From assembly GCF_016679925.1 (NCBI RefSeq), contig NZ_JAEQBW010000001.1, positions 496,001-560,000 of the forward strand: 64,000 bases of DNA, given 5' to 3'. The notes below the pieces were generated by a model. That model had not been told where the DNA came from. It saw nothing but the letters and a program-made list of their open reading frames with translations, and searched no databases. Positions 34,192 through 42,800 of this stretch are shown here, piece after piece; within the stretch, counting starts at the first letter, position 1; every line of letters starts with the position of its first letter. This stretch comes from Marivirga aurantiaca (lineage in GTDB: Bacteria; Bacteroidota; Bacteroidia; Cytophagales; Cyclobacteriaceae). The position numbers and the translations under genes are program-made.

Positions 34192-34730
34192 AATCCTTTT
34201 AGCTGTTGAAGTATCAATTCAATTTTAGGATGGTCACCAAAGTGCTTTCCATAATAGGCCAGCTGTATAATGCCATTGGGATCTACCAAAAAGCTGGCAG
34301 GCATGAGTTTCGGATCAGCATCAATCTCAATGTTTTTATGCTTATTTCTGATAGCATTCAACATTAATTGAGGGTGAAGCAGGAGCCGCATACCTCCCAT
34401 AAATGAAGATTCTGTAACACCGTATGCTTTATATATGCTCTTATTCTTGTCGGATAGCATTGGAAAAGGTGTCTTTTCACTTCCTGCATGACGCAGGAGA
34501 TTGTCTTTGTCAGAAGGCCAGATGGATACTACTTCTATATTAAGCTTCTTGAAGCGTTCATAGTGCCGTATCAATTCATTTGTTCTCAAATTACAATACG
34601 GGCATGCTGCAAAACGATGGAAAGATAAATAAATCCATTTGTCATTCGATGGTACGCTGATGTTGTTGCCCCATACATCTGTGGCATGAATCGCTGGAGC
34701 ATTATCTCCCACTTTGATAATTATACTCAT
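34188..34730 (-). CDS. Peroxiredoxin-like (AhpC/TSA, redoxin) protein
   Basis: A 180-residue thioredoxin-fold protein. The redox motif is CPYC (Cys43, Cys46) in FHRFAACPYCNLR. The segment VVSIWPSDKDNLLRH and the late ASFLVDPNGIIQLAYYG follow the AhpC/TSA plan. There is no signal peptide, so it is probably a cytoplasmic thiol peroxidase or disulfide reductase. Gene ends overlap both neighbours by 4 bases (34727-34730 and 34188-34191), tying it to the membrane protein and the DUF2141 protein. Confidence 0.85.
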   Translation of the reverse strand: MSIIIKVGDNAPAIHATDVWGNNISVPSNDKWIYLSFHRFAACPYCNLRTNELIRHYERFKKLNIEVVSIWPSDKDNLLRHAGSEKTPFPMLSDKNKSIYKAYGVTESSFMGGMRLLLHPQLMLNAIRNKHKNIEIDADPKLMPASFLVDPNGIIQLAYYGKHFGDHPKIELILQQLKGL

Positions 34731-35215
34731 CGGTATGCTTTGGCTAAAAGGATTTTCAATATCAAAACCTGTATCACGATCAACATGGGTACATAAACCG
34801 AGACAGTAAAGTAGTTGGCTCCGAGGGGCAATAGATATACTTTTTCACTCATGGCCAGCGTCAGTACTACCACGATATCAATGAGACTCACCACAGAAAA
34901 AAGCCAGGTGAATGCAATGGCGGACTTCTTCTTTTTAGACTTGAGCAAGATCAGTGCGATCAATGCTATTATTCCGGAAAGAAAATCTCCATGAGCTACT
35001 ATTTCCTTCAGATAGGGAGGAAAGTCAGCCGAAACCTGCCCCGGCATGAATAACGAAAGTGGTAAATATCGAAAAACGTTGACAAGAAGCAGAACAGCTA
35101 AAATATCAAACCTGGTTTCTTTCGTGATTTTGGGAACCACATACCATTTGAGAATCAGGAAAAATACCAACATGCTGAACGTACACTGTACGCCTAATAC
35201 GACTAAGGGATCCAT
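34727..35215 (-). CDS. Uncharacterised integral membrane protein (five predicted spans)
   Basis: A 162-residue protein with hydrophobic segments at about 5-23, 37-58, 76-96, 103-122 and 132-157. No family is recognised with certainty. It begins the operon that continues with the peroxiredoxin-like and DUF2141 genes (4-base overlap), so a role beside a redox enzyme is possible. Start ATG 35215. Confidence 0.7.
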   Translation of the reverse strand: MDPLVVLGVQCTFSMLVFFLILKWYVVPKITKETRFDILAVLLLVNVFRYLPLSLFMPGQVSADFPPYLKEIVAHGDFLSGIIALIALILLKSKKKKSAIAFTWLFSVVSLIDIVVVLTLAMSEKVYLLPLGANYFTVSVYVPMLIVIQVLILKILLAKAYR

Positions 35216-35292
35216 AATATTTATTTTTGATTAATAACTTCGAAAGTGTTTTGACACAATGAATTTTTCAATAAGGTCAATGCGTCTGGCTC

Positions 35293-35679
35293 CTATATCT
35301 TGGGAACTATTGAAAAACCAGATTTAGATTCTGGTCTGCTTATCCAGGAGATCACTACTAAGCCCATAATCAACAGGGGTATAATGATCATTTGAGCCGG
35401 GTCTCCAATACTCATTCGTGAAAAGGCCGCTCCTGATAAGTCAAATAACATTCCCGCGTAAGCCCATTCTTTTAATCTAACTGTTTTGGGTAGCAGAATG
35501 CTGATGGCGGCCCCAACTTTCCAAAAACCCAGGATTTTCATGATGTAGGTTGGAAAACCTAAATGAAGGATGTCCGTCAGGATATGATTGTTCCCCATTA
35601 GATTCAAGATGCCTGTTGCTGTAAAAACAAGGACTACAAGTAGGGTGCTAGCCCAATATAGAGTTGATTTTAGTTTCAT
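35293..35679 (-). CDS. DoxX-like family membrane protein (second copy)
   Basis: A 128-residue four-span protein with the same plan as the DoxX-like protein at 3896: LHLGFPTYIMKILGFWKVGA and KEWAYAGMLFDLSGAAFSR. It lies between the AraC-type regulator (35781) and the redox operon, on the same strand. The two DoxX-like genes are clearly related but diverged; they are not recent duplicates. Confidence 0.85.
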   Translation of the reverse strand: MKLKSTLYWASTLLVVLVFTATGILNLMGNNHILTDILHLGFPTYIMKILGFWKVGAAISILLPKTVRLKEWAYAGMLFDLSGAAFSRMSIGDPAQMIIIPLLIMGLVVISWISRPESKSGFSIVPKI

Positions 35680-35780
35680 AATCTGCTGTCATTTTGTTTT
35701 TGATGAATAACTTCAACAAAGTTATCCTATGCAAAGCCTTTGGCACTGAGGTAAAAGGTTCAAAAAACAGGACTTATGGT

Positions 35781-36641
35781 TCAGCGTGTCTGATTGGTCT
35801 GTTTTTGATTGGATTTCCTGTAATCAGAAGGAAGAATGCTAAACTTCTGATAGAAAAGTCTCGAGAAATACGAGCTGTCTTCGTAGCCTATCTGAAAGCT
35901 GATCTCGCTTACAGTGAGCGAAGAATGAATCAGCAGATTCGCTGCTTTTTTCATCCGCTTATTGCGAATGTAGTTGGCCGGAGTATCATCAAAATGCTTC
36001 TTAAATTCCCGCTTGAAGGTAGAAAGACTTTGACCTGCCAAAAAAGCCATCTGGTCGAGACTTAGATTGGAATAAAGGTGCGACTCAATTACTTCTGAAA
36101 TACTCGCTTTTTGTGGCGTAAATAAATAACTATAAAGTTCTAATATGGTATCAGCTGCTTCCGTATGGAGCAAAAGCAAAACAAGTTCTTTAATCTTGAG
36201 ATAGAGTATTTCTTCTTTTGCCATCTCAGGATTATCAAAGTAAAAATTCAAACTCTCCATAAAATGGTCGATAACATTTTTTTGAGAAACGCTATAGGTG
36301 TAGTTACCCAATTTTTTCTGTTTCACAAAAAAAGGAACCTCCTCCTTAAATATTTTTTCAAGAATATCCGGGAAAAAATGAATCACACATACTTCACAAG
36401 TGCCCGAAACCCTGTTTTGAAAAAGGTCGGCAAAATAGGTTCCGCATTTTAATAAAACACTTTCATTCTCCCTGATAGTGATTTTTTCCGTAGGAGCGGA
36501 GATATGTGAGCCTCCTTCGCTAAAATACAGGAAACAAGCTTCATCCTGAAAAACAGGGTTTTGACGTAAAGGTGGCAGAACTTTTAGTTTCTCAATAATC
36601 GTTCTTCCATTTAAGTCAATATGTTGTCTGCTTTTTATCAT
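35781..36641 (-). CDS. AraC-family transcriptional regulator
   Basis: A 286-residue protein from ATG 36641 (eight more codons are open from a TTG). The N-terminal half (about 10-150) is a cupin-like sensor of the Bacteroidota AraC type. The C-terminal double helix-turn-helix (about 185-285) includes LSLDQMAFLAGQSLSTFKRE and VSEISFQIGYEDSSYFSRLF followed by FSILPSDYRK. The likely target is the downstream DoxX-like gene or the redox operon, judged only from position. Confidence 0.85.
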   Translation of the reverse strand: MIKSRQHIDLNGRTIIEKLKVLPPLRQNPVFQDEACFLYFSEGGSHISAPTEKITIRENESVLLKCGTYFADLFQNRVSGTCEVCVIHFFPDILEKIFKEEVPFFVKQKKLGNYTYSVSQKNVIDHFMESLNFYFDNPEMAKEEILYLKIKELVLLLLHTEAADTILELYSYLFTPQKASISEVIESHLYSNLSLDQMAFLAGQSLSTFKREFKKHFDDTPANYIRNKRMKKAANLLIHSSLTVSEISFQIGYEDSSYFSRLFYQKFSILPSDYRKSNQKQTNQTR

Positions 36642-36785
36642 TTCATTGATGGCACTTGTGATCAAGTAAATTTATAATTTTCTATTGAATTGGCTAGAAC
36701 ATCCGACAAAATGAGTAAGTGCCTGTTTTTCGACTTTCAATAAAAAATCTTCTATTTTGGTATAAATGCCCACCTCCTTTACTTC

Positions 36786-37385
36786 TTATTCTTTTAGTGT
36801 TTTTCTTAGTCCAAGAAACGTTTTAAAAGGTAGTTCCGCAATTGAACTGTTGGCCAGCCAAACCGGAATGTTGTCGCCAGGTTCGGAATGAAATTGATAG
36901 GTAATTTCTGTATGCTTACCCATGGATTTCAATAATATGAATCCTGCCGCTTTTTTCATCCTTACAATTCCTTTTTTTTCTGGTATATAATCGGGAATTC
37001 CTTCCAGAAGAATTGTCACTTCTTTTGAACCTGAAGCATCAATTGACATTTTGTAAACCATGTCCCTGTTGCTGTAAGGCCATGGAAATAGGGTTTCTAC
37101 ATAATTATACTGGATGTCCTCTTCTTGTTTAAGAACTTCAGATGTTTTCGTGTAACCATACCATTCGACATAGTCATTGGCATTTTTCAATACTTCAATT
37201 ATTTCATCCGTAGGCACATCCACAGTCATAACAGCCTTAAAAGACTTAAAATCCGAATCCTTTTCCATTCTGGTGTATACGATGATATCTTCTTCCCATT
37301 TGTCAATCTCCCATGATGTTTGAGCAGATGTCATCAATGAACTCAACACAAAGACTATTATTAAGAGTAACGTTCTTTTGCTCAT
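36786..37385 (-). CDS. Secreted START-domain (SRPBCC lipid-binding) protein
   Basis: A 199-residue protein with a signal peptide (1-22, ending LMTSAQ) and one START-type domain: WEIDKWEEDIIVYTRMEKDS, FPWPYSNRDMVYKMSI and GHT-like late strands. Such periplasmic START proteins probably bind lipids or other hydrophobic molecules. Only 11 bases separate it from the upstream four-span membrane protein gene, so the two are probably cotranscribed. Confidence 0.8.
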   Translation of the reverse strand: MSKRTLLLIIVFVLSSLMTSAQTSWEIDKWEEDIIVYTRMEKDSDFKSFKAVMTVDVPTDEIIEVLKNANDYVEWYGYTKTSEVLKQEEDIQYNYVETLFPWPYSNRDMVYKMSIDASGSKEVTILLEGIPDYIPEKKGIVRMKKAAGFILLKSMGKHTEITYQFHSEPGDNIPVWLANSSIAELPFKTFLGLRKTLKE

Positions 37386-37396
37386 GATTGCTTAGG

Positions 37397-37807
37397 CTAT
37401 AATATGCGTTCATTTGTTTTATAGAGCCTGATGAAGTAGTACAAGAACAGCAGTGCAAAAATGAAATCACCTATGATGACTACAAAAACGATAGGCCCTG
37501 CAATATCTGATAAGTAAAATTTCATCAGCGTAATAGCGAAACCGACTTTACCAATCCCACCTACAATGACAATTCCGGTATGTTTTAAGGGATTATAGGC
37601 AACTATTAGGTAGCCGATGAAATATACCAGTGTGGTTCCCCATGCGCCTTGATAAATGGTATAATAAAGTGGATCATTTAACTCTCTGTTAAAAAATCCC
37701 TGAAAGGTATAGGCAGTGTTAAAATATCCGAAGATGGCACCAATCAAATTCCATATTGCGGATATGATAAATAGTGCCCTGAAAAAGGTAAATTCTTTGC
37801 TTTGCAT
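37397..37807 (-). CDS. Uncharacterised four-span membrane protein
   Basis: A 136-residue protein from ATG 37807 (MQSKEFTFFRALFIISAIWN); an upstream extension of 24 codons is open but looks non-coding. Predicted spans lie at about 8-27, 48-68, 75-95 and 106-128. Similar small proteins in Bacteroidota have no assigned function. It is followed after 11 bases by the START-domain gene. Confidence 0.7.
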   Translation of the reverse strand: MQSKEFTFFRALFIISAIWNLIGAIFGYFNTAYTFQGFFNRELNDPLYYTIYQGAWGTTLVYFIGYLIVAYNPLKHTGIVIVGGIGKVGFAITLMKFYLSDIAGPIVFVVIIGDFIFALLFLYYFIRLYKTNERIL

Positions 37808-37902
37808 GATAATAAATCTAGAAGTAAGTAAATTGTTAAACTCTACTGCAAAGAAAAGGTAACCAAAAGTCCGGTGCATTTACCTATGTAAAGAAATACT
37901 GA

Positions 37903-38475
37903 CTATTGAGTCAAAGTTTTCCTAATTCGGCTGAGTTGGGTTGGGCTGATGCCCAGATATGCTGCGATATGATACTGCGGTATTTTCAATTCAATTCCGT
38001 GATATTCCTGCTGAAGGATTAAATAGCGTTTCTCGGCATCCAGCAATGCCATTTCTATTTCTTTTTTCTCGTTACTCAAAAAGTAACTTTCTGCAATAAT
38101 TCTCCTGAGCCTCTCAATTTCAAAATTGCCCTCTGACAATTCTTCAATTTTATGAAAAGATGCTTTCCAAATTTGACAATCGGTAAGTGCCTGTTGGGCA
38201 ACAGCGTTCTTCTGCTTGCTGATGAGTGATGCATAGGAACCTATGATAGAAGGTCCTGAAAAGAAGGTTTTGTTGTATTCTTTTCCTTCATTGTTAATGT
38301 AGTAGGCCCTTACGATTCCAGTTTCAAGAAAGGCGATTTCTTTTGCGAACTGCCCTTTTCGGATGAAGTATTCGCCTTTTTTTAATTGAGCAGAAACAAA
38401 TATTTCACTCATTAAACTTATGGTTTTCTCAGAAAGGGGGATAATGTTATTGAAGAATGTGATAATCTTTTCCAT
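37903..38475 (-). CDS. Crp/Fnr-family transcriptional regulator (second copy)
   Basis: A 190-residue protein from ATG 38475; the longer frame starts only with TTG. The cyclic-nucleotide-binding-like fold (about 20-120, KKGEYFIRKGQFAKEIAFLE) is followed by a helix-turn-helix with AAYLGISPTQLSRIRKTL at the end. The ligand is unknown. It lies upstream of the membrane-protein and START genes on the same strand and may control them. Similar in plan to the regulator at 32319. Confidence 0.85.
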   Translation of the reverse strand: MEKIITFFNNIIPLSEKTISLMSEIFVSAQLKKGEYFIRKGQFAKEIAFLETGIVRAYYINNEGKEYNKTFFSGPSIIGSYASLISKQKNAVAQQALTDCQIWKASFHKIEELSEGNFEIERLRRIIAESYFLSNEKKEIEMALLDAEKRYLILQQEYHGIELKIPQYHIAAYLGISPTQLSRIRKTLTQ

Positions 38476-38561
38476 ATTTTTTTCGTGAATTTTGACAAAG
38501 GCCTTCAAGAACTGGAGATAGTGAGCATAAGTGGTTCATTACATTTCTCGTTTGTCAATTT

Positions 38562-38912
38562 TTAGATGTTTTGCCCAAATGTCAGCAAATTATTATCAGG
38601 GTCAAGTAATGCAAATTCCCTCTGTCCCCAGGGTTTGATTTGTAAATGTCCATTTGGATGTATGCCTATTTTACTGTCAAGCAACGATTGGTAAAGTTTG
38701 TCTATGTCTTCAGTTCTGATATAAACTTGTCCGTAGTTTTCTTTCGGGTCAAGTCCCTTAAACTCAAAAAAATGAATTTCTATATTGTCTTTTTTAACCA
38801 TTAAATAGTCGCCATAGTCCCCAAGTTCTATAAAGCCTAAGTTATTCAGGTAAAAGTCTTTGGTTCGAGCTATGTCTCGCATTGGTAATTTCGGGTGAAT
38901 GTCTGTGAGCAT
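38562..38912 (-). CDS. VOC-family protein (glyoxalase/bleomycin-resistance type)
   Basis: A 116-residue protein with the beta-alpha-beta-beta-beta pattern repeated twice: PKLPMRDIARTKDFYLNNLG, DNIEIHFFEFKGLDPKENYG and QREFALLDPDNNLLTFGQ. Its length and motifs match bleomycin-resistance-like VOC proteins, which can bind small ligands or act as metalloenzymes. The substrate cannot be told. Upstream bases (38950-38990) contain GCTTGTTAACGCTTAG, resembling sites often seen in front of small accessory genes in this phylum. Confidence 0.8.
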   Translation of the reverse strand: MLTDIHPKLPMRDIARTKDFYLNNLGFIELGDYGDYLMVKKDNIEIHFFEFKGLDPKENYGQVYIRTEDIDKLYQSLLDSKIGIHPNGHLQIKPWGQREFALLDPDNNLLTFGQNI

Positions 38913-39130
38913 AATTTTTAAATTTTTGTTGTCAATTTTCGTCTGTCAGTGTCGTTCTGTACAATGCTTGTTAACGCTTAGTGATTAAATTGTGCCTTTA
39001 AGTTACTTTGTATAGAGTTGAACGAAAGTAATAAAAAGCAGGTAATTTCTAGAAACACCCTTACAAGGGCATAATTTAAACATACTGTGCGTGCCCAGTA
39101 TGGACATCTGGTATCTGAGATATCATATTA

Positions 39131-39344
39131 TTCCAGAGGGTGCAATGCCTGTGCTAAAAATCAACATCCATTAAAGGCAAGGTGGTGAAGCCTGTAAACT
39201 CTAGTGGGATGAAGGCGGAACAGCCTGCCCCGCACTTGATGCGGGGTACAGTGTGGTGTGTGTCCCGCAAGGATGCCTATGGCGAGAGGCGCACCCCCGA
39301 GAAAAAGGTCGGGGCAGGCTATGGGCTTATGATCACGGCCGTCT
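39131..39344 (+). repeat. Three-copy structured repeat, copy 1 (core replaced by GC-rich palindromes)
   Basis: It begins TTCCAGAGGGTGCAATGCCT, continues TCAACATCCATTAAAGGCAA and GGTGGTGAAGCCTGTAAAC, reaches GATGAAGGCGGAAC, and resumes near the end with GGGCTTATGATCACGGCCGT. Between these, instead of the core seen in copies 2 and 3, are two GC-rich hairpin sequences (GCCTGCCCCGCACTTGATGC and GTCGGGGCAGGCT). It is the main content of the 558-base gap 38913-39470, whose left part shows nothing else. Confidence 0.65.
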
Positions 39345-39470
39345 ACTCATTGCGATCTGTATTCTATCTATTTTATAAATCTAATTTGTCCTGATTTTTA
39401 TCCGTTAAGTAAGAATTATAAATGGGGGAGAAATGCCTCAGGCATAAAGTCAAGCTAGGCTAATTACTCT

Positions 39471-40595
39471 TCAAAGTTTATCCCATCCTATCCCACTTTT
39501 CGTAAAAAAAAGATATTTACTAGTTTTTATAATACCATATTCTTTACTGTAAACCGTAGTAAATCCAAATGCATCACTTCCTAATCGAAGATTATAAATA
39601 TTAATATTTAGGTGATCATATTGATTGCCAAAAAGTGAATAATTATTCGTGAACAATTCAACATGGTCTTCAGTATACGGATAAGATGTTCTCCAACCTG
39701 TTATTTCGACTTCTTCTTCATTAAATAATCTTAAAGAAAGATTGATATTATATGGAATATCTGTCATGTGATCATGACCTATTAAATGGCTTTTAAAGCG
39801 ACCACTAATAGGTTCAAAAATCAAAGAATCGTTTCTCATGATCCAATAATTGGTGTGAACAGCATCTCTATCACTAAACCAACTATAGCTATAATCCTGT
39901 TCGAATTTCATATTGGATAGATCAGTGATCGTTTCTGAAATTAACAGACTATCACCATTGACTTCTAAAACCTCAAGTTGGAGTGTGTCACCAGAATAAT
40001 AAAAAGTATCTGAATGATAATAATCAGAACCCCATAACAAAACATATCTAAATATTTGGCCTTTCTTTAAATTCATCAAATCCATATGCCGTTGCCAGGC
40101 ATAATTGAATGTGATGTTGAAATTCCCTGGATTAGTTCCAATCTTGTCTCTATCTAATAGATTCATCTCAATTGAAAATGATGTGGAGGTTGGTTGGTTT
40201 AATTCTTCAATCGGAATTAAGCTGACAATGATCTCATCAGTATAATTATTTTCCTTATTTAGGTCAAAAGTTTGTCGTGATAATTCGCTTGTGGCGATTT
40301 GATTAAAATTTTCCTGATCGCCAACTACACTTAATGTACCAGCAATTGAGTTTCCATTTTCCGGATGTGGAGTTACTGAAATGTTTATAAGCTGATTGGC
40401 TTTTTCTTTCAAATACCCATCAATACTTAGGTTGTCTTGAATGATATAAACTGTCTGTTCTGGTTCAAATGAAGAGTTATCATCTGTACATGAAGTTACA
40501 AGTCCTACGATTATTAATGCTAAGCAAATAAAACCGTTTTGGACATTTGTTAAAAATGAACCCATCTTACAGAGTACTGTTTTTGAGTTTAACAT
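39471..40595 (-). CDS. Uncharacterised lipoprotein (374 aa)
   Basis: The N-terminus carries a lipoprotein signal with the lipobox LVTSC near residue 36 (ATG 40595), or near residue 26 if ATG 40565 is used. The second start gives a more usual signal length. The mature part is acidic with alternating beta-strand pattern; no family is recognised. It lies between copies 1 and 2 of the structured repeat. Possibly a surface or periplasmic beta-rich protein. Confidence 0.65.
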   Translation of the reverse strand: MLNSKTVLCKMGSFLTNVQNGFICLALIIVGLVTSCTDDNSSFEPEQTVYIIQDNLSIDGYLKEKANQLINISVTPHPENGNSIAGTLSVVGDQENFNQIATSELSRQTFDLNKENNYTDEIIVSLIPIEELNQPTSTSFSIEMNLLDRDKIGTNPGNFNITFNYAWQRHMDLMNLKKGQIFRYVLLWGSDYYHSDTFYYSGDTLQLEVLEVNGDSLLISETITDLSNMKFEQDYSYSWFSDRDAVHTNYWIMRNDSLIFEPISGRFKSHLIGHDHMTDIPYNINLSLRLFNEEEVEITGWRTSYPYTEDHVELFTNNYSLFGNQYDHLNINIYNLRLGSDAFGFTTVYSKEYGIIKTSKYLFFTKSGIGWDKL

Positions 40596-40809
40596 TTAAA
40601 TTTGTGTTTTTGATTACAAATGCTAAGGCTATGATGAGGGGGCTTAGAAAATACTAAGTTTGCCATCTGTACACAGCCATAGCAATTAATAAATTTACAC
40701 ATTGTGGCTGACTTTCCAACTACTACTACATTTCCTGACTGATAAAACCCATTCATTCATAGGTTTTGTGTGTGTACAGTATAGCATCAGGTATTTTCGA
40801 TACTAGATA

Positions 40810-40999
40810 TTCCAGAGGGTGCAATGCCTGTGCTAAAAATCAACATCCCTTAAAGGCAAGGTGGTGAAACCTGTAAGTAAACTCTAGTGAGATGAAGGCG
40901 AAACTTCAGGGGATTCGAAAATTTGATAGGGAGTGAAAGAGTGGCTATATTATGATTGACGAACTGCCGTGGGCTTATGGCTCACGGCCGTCTTCTCGA
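40810..40999 (+). repeat. Three-copy structured repeat, copy 2 (most complete)
   Basis: ATTCCAGAGGGTGCAATGCC, TCAACATCCCTTAAAGGCAA, GGTGGTGAAACCTGTAAGTA, GATGAAGGCGAAACTTCAGG, GGATTCGAAAATTTGATAGG, GAGTGGCTATATTATGATTG, ACTGCCGTGGGCTTATGGCT and CACGGCCGTC. CTGCCGTG and CACGGC can pair around the GGCTTATGGCT loop. The GTGAAACCTGTAA/GATGAAGGCGAAAC blocks look like folded RNA, but no family fits. It lies in the 591-base gap 40596-41186. Confidence 0.65.
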
Positions 41000-41724
41000 T
41001 TGGCAACAGTTGGGTTTCGTCCTGTTGATAGTCAACCGTTCTTTAATTTTTATTCAATCTTCATTTTAAATAAAGTTATCGCATGCAGCAAAACCCAACT
41101 CAATATTTAATGATATAGTCGTTTCTGATTTTACTAACCGTTAGCAGGGGACTGAAATTTTGTACTATCAGTCCGAATGATGTAAATCAACGCTTTATAA
41201 ATTTCAAGATATTAGTCTCGTTTTTATGGATAATTTTCACAAAATAAATACCTGACTGGAAGTCGCTTATGTCAAGGGGGATTCTCTCTGTAGCAGTAGT
41301 TGTAATCATGTGACGATCCCTCCCATACATATCATAGACTGAAATAGTAACTGTTGAATTGGTAAATTCAGCCAAATCGATTACAATAACTCTATCCGCT
41401 GGATTTGGATAGATGATTGATTTGTCCAATGCACGCTCTTCAATTCCTAAAATAGCCGAAATTTCAAGATTTTTTGTGACACTAGCTTCGTAATATATTG
41501 AGGTGGACTCCGCTGTTGCAGTAATATTGGTGTTACCTACGGACTTGATTCGTATCATGTTGCCATTTATCAAATTAACCGCAGAATTATTGTCGATTGA
41601 GTAAGTTATCGATATTCCAGCATCAGATCTTGCATCGAGAGCAAAATCTGGATCTCCATATTTCTTAGATGGTAAATCGAATACTATATTTTGCTGAACC
41701 TTATGAACTTCTAAGTTTTGGACA

Positions 41725-42800
41725 ACAGGTATAGCTTCATCATAAATATCATCCCCTACCTGTTTGGCTGTTATCTGTACAGTGCCTGCCTTTTTTATTG
41801 TTGCTGAGTTGCCACTGATTGAAATTACTGACTCATCTGATGTGAAATAGGTAAGAGGTAAACCCGAGGAAGAAGAACCTACAAGATCAAAAGGAGGATC
41901 AGTCGCCAATTTCTGGGATGCCAAGGTAAAGCTGATGTCTTGAGGGGCTTTTGTTATTGTAAGACTACGAGAGACAGCTGTAGCTTCATCAAAAATATCA
42001 TCTCCTTCCTGTTTCGCTGTAACCTGTACAATACCTGCCTTTTTTATTGTTGCTCTGTTGCCGCTGATTGAAATTACTGACTCATCTGATGTGAAATAGG
42101 CAAGAGGTAAACCCGAGGAAGAAGAACCTACAAGATCAAAAGGAGGATCAGTCGCCAATTTCTGGGATGCCAAGGTAAAGCTGATGTCTTGAGGAGCTTT
42201 TGTTATTGTGAGACTACGAGAGACAGCTGTAGCTTCATCATAAATATCATCCCCTTCCTGTTTGGCTGTTATCTGTACAGTGCCTGCCTTTTTTATTGTT
42301 GCTGAGTTGCCACTGATTGAAATTACTGACTCATCTGATGTGAAATAGGTAAGAGGTGTACAGTGCCTGCCTTTTTTATTGTTGCTGAGTTGCCACTGAT
42401 TGAAATTACTGACTCATCTGATGTGAAATAGGTAAGAGGTAAACCCGAGGAAGAAGAACCTACAAGATCAAAAGGAGGATCAGTTGCCAATTTTTCAGAT
42501 GACAAGCTAAAGCTGATGTCCTGAGGAGCTTTTGTAATTGTAAGACTATGAGAGACAGGTGTAGCTTCATCATAAATATCATCCCCTTCCTGTTTGGCTG
42601 TTATCTGTACAGTACCTGCCTTTTTTATTGTTGCTGTATTGCCACTGATTGAAATTACTGACTCATCTGATGTGAAATAGGTAAGAGGTAAGCCCGAGGA
42701 AGAAGAACCGTCAAAATCAAAATCAGGATCATTCACAAATTTTGGAGATGCCAAGGTAAAGCTGATGTCTTGAGGAGCTTTTGTTATTGTAAGGCTACGA
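41725..42800 (-). repeat. Near-identical 249-bp coding repeats (83-aa Ig-like units)
   Basis: The marker GAAATTACTGACTCATCTGA recurs at 41821, 42070, 42319, 42402 and 42651. Spacing is exactly 249 bases, except 83 between the third and fourth, which is the extra tandem copy. Neighbouring units differ at only a few positions (for example TYF/AYF, GNS/GNR), so they are substrates for unequal recombination that can change adhesin length. Confidence 0.8.
42275..42440 (-). repeat. Exact 83-bp tandem duplication causing a frameshift
   Basis: The block from GTACAGTGCCTGCC to GGTAAGAGGT occurs at 42275-42357 and again, base for base as far as I can read, at 42358-42440. It lies inside one 249-bp unit. 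As 83 is not a multiple of three, reading on the (-) strand shifts frame in the second copy and stops soon after. A GT at both ends of the block gives possible microhomology for slippage. Confidence 0.8.

Noticed and set aside
39182-39394. 70-codon (+) frame in the gap before the lipoprotein gene
   Set aside because: It lies wholly inside the structured repeat and its GC-rich hairpin insert; the same DNA in copies 2 and 3 does not keep the frame.
40810-40999. Possible group II intron remnant
   Set aside because: Some blocks resemble intron domain I text, but no domain V with its conserved catalytic triad, no 5' GUGYG start at a fixed place and no reverse transcriptase are present.
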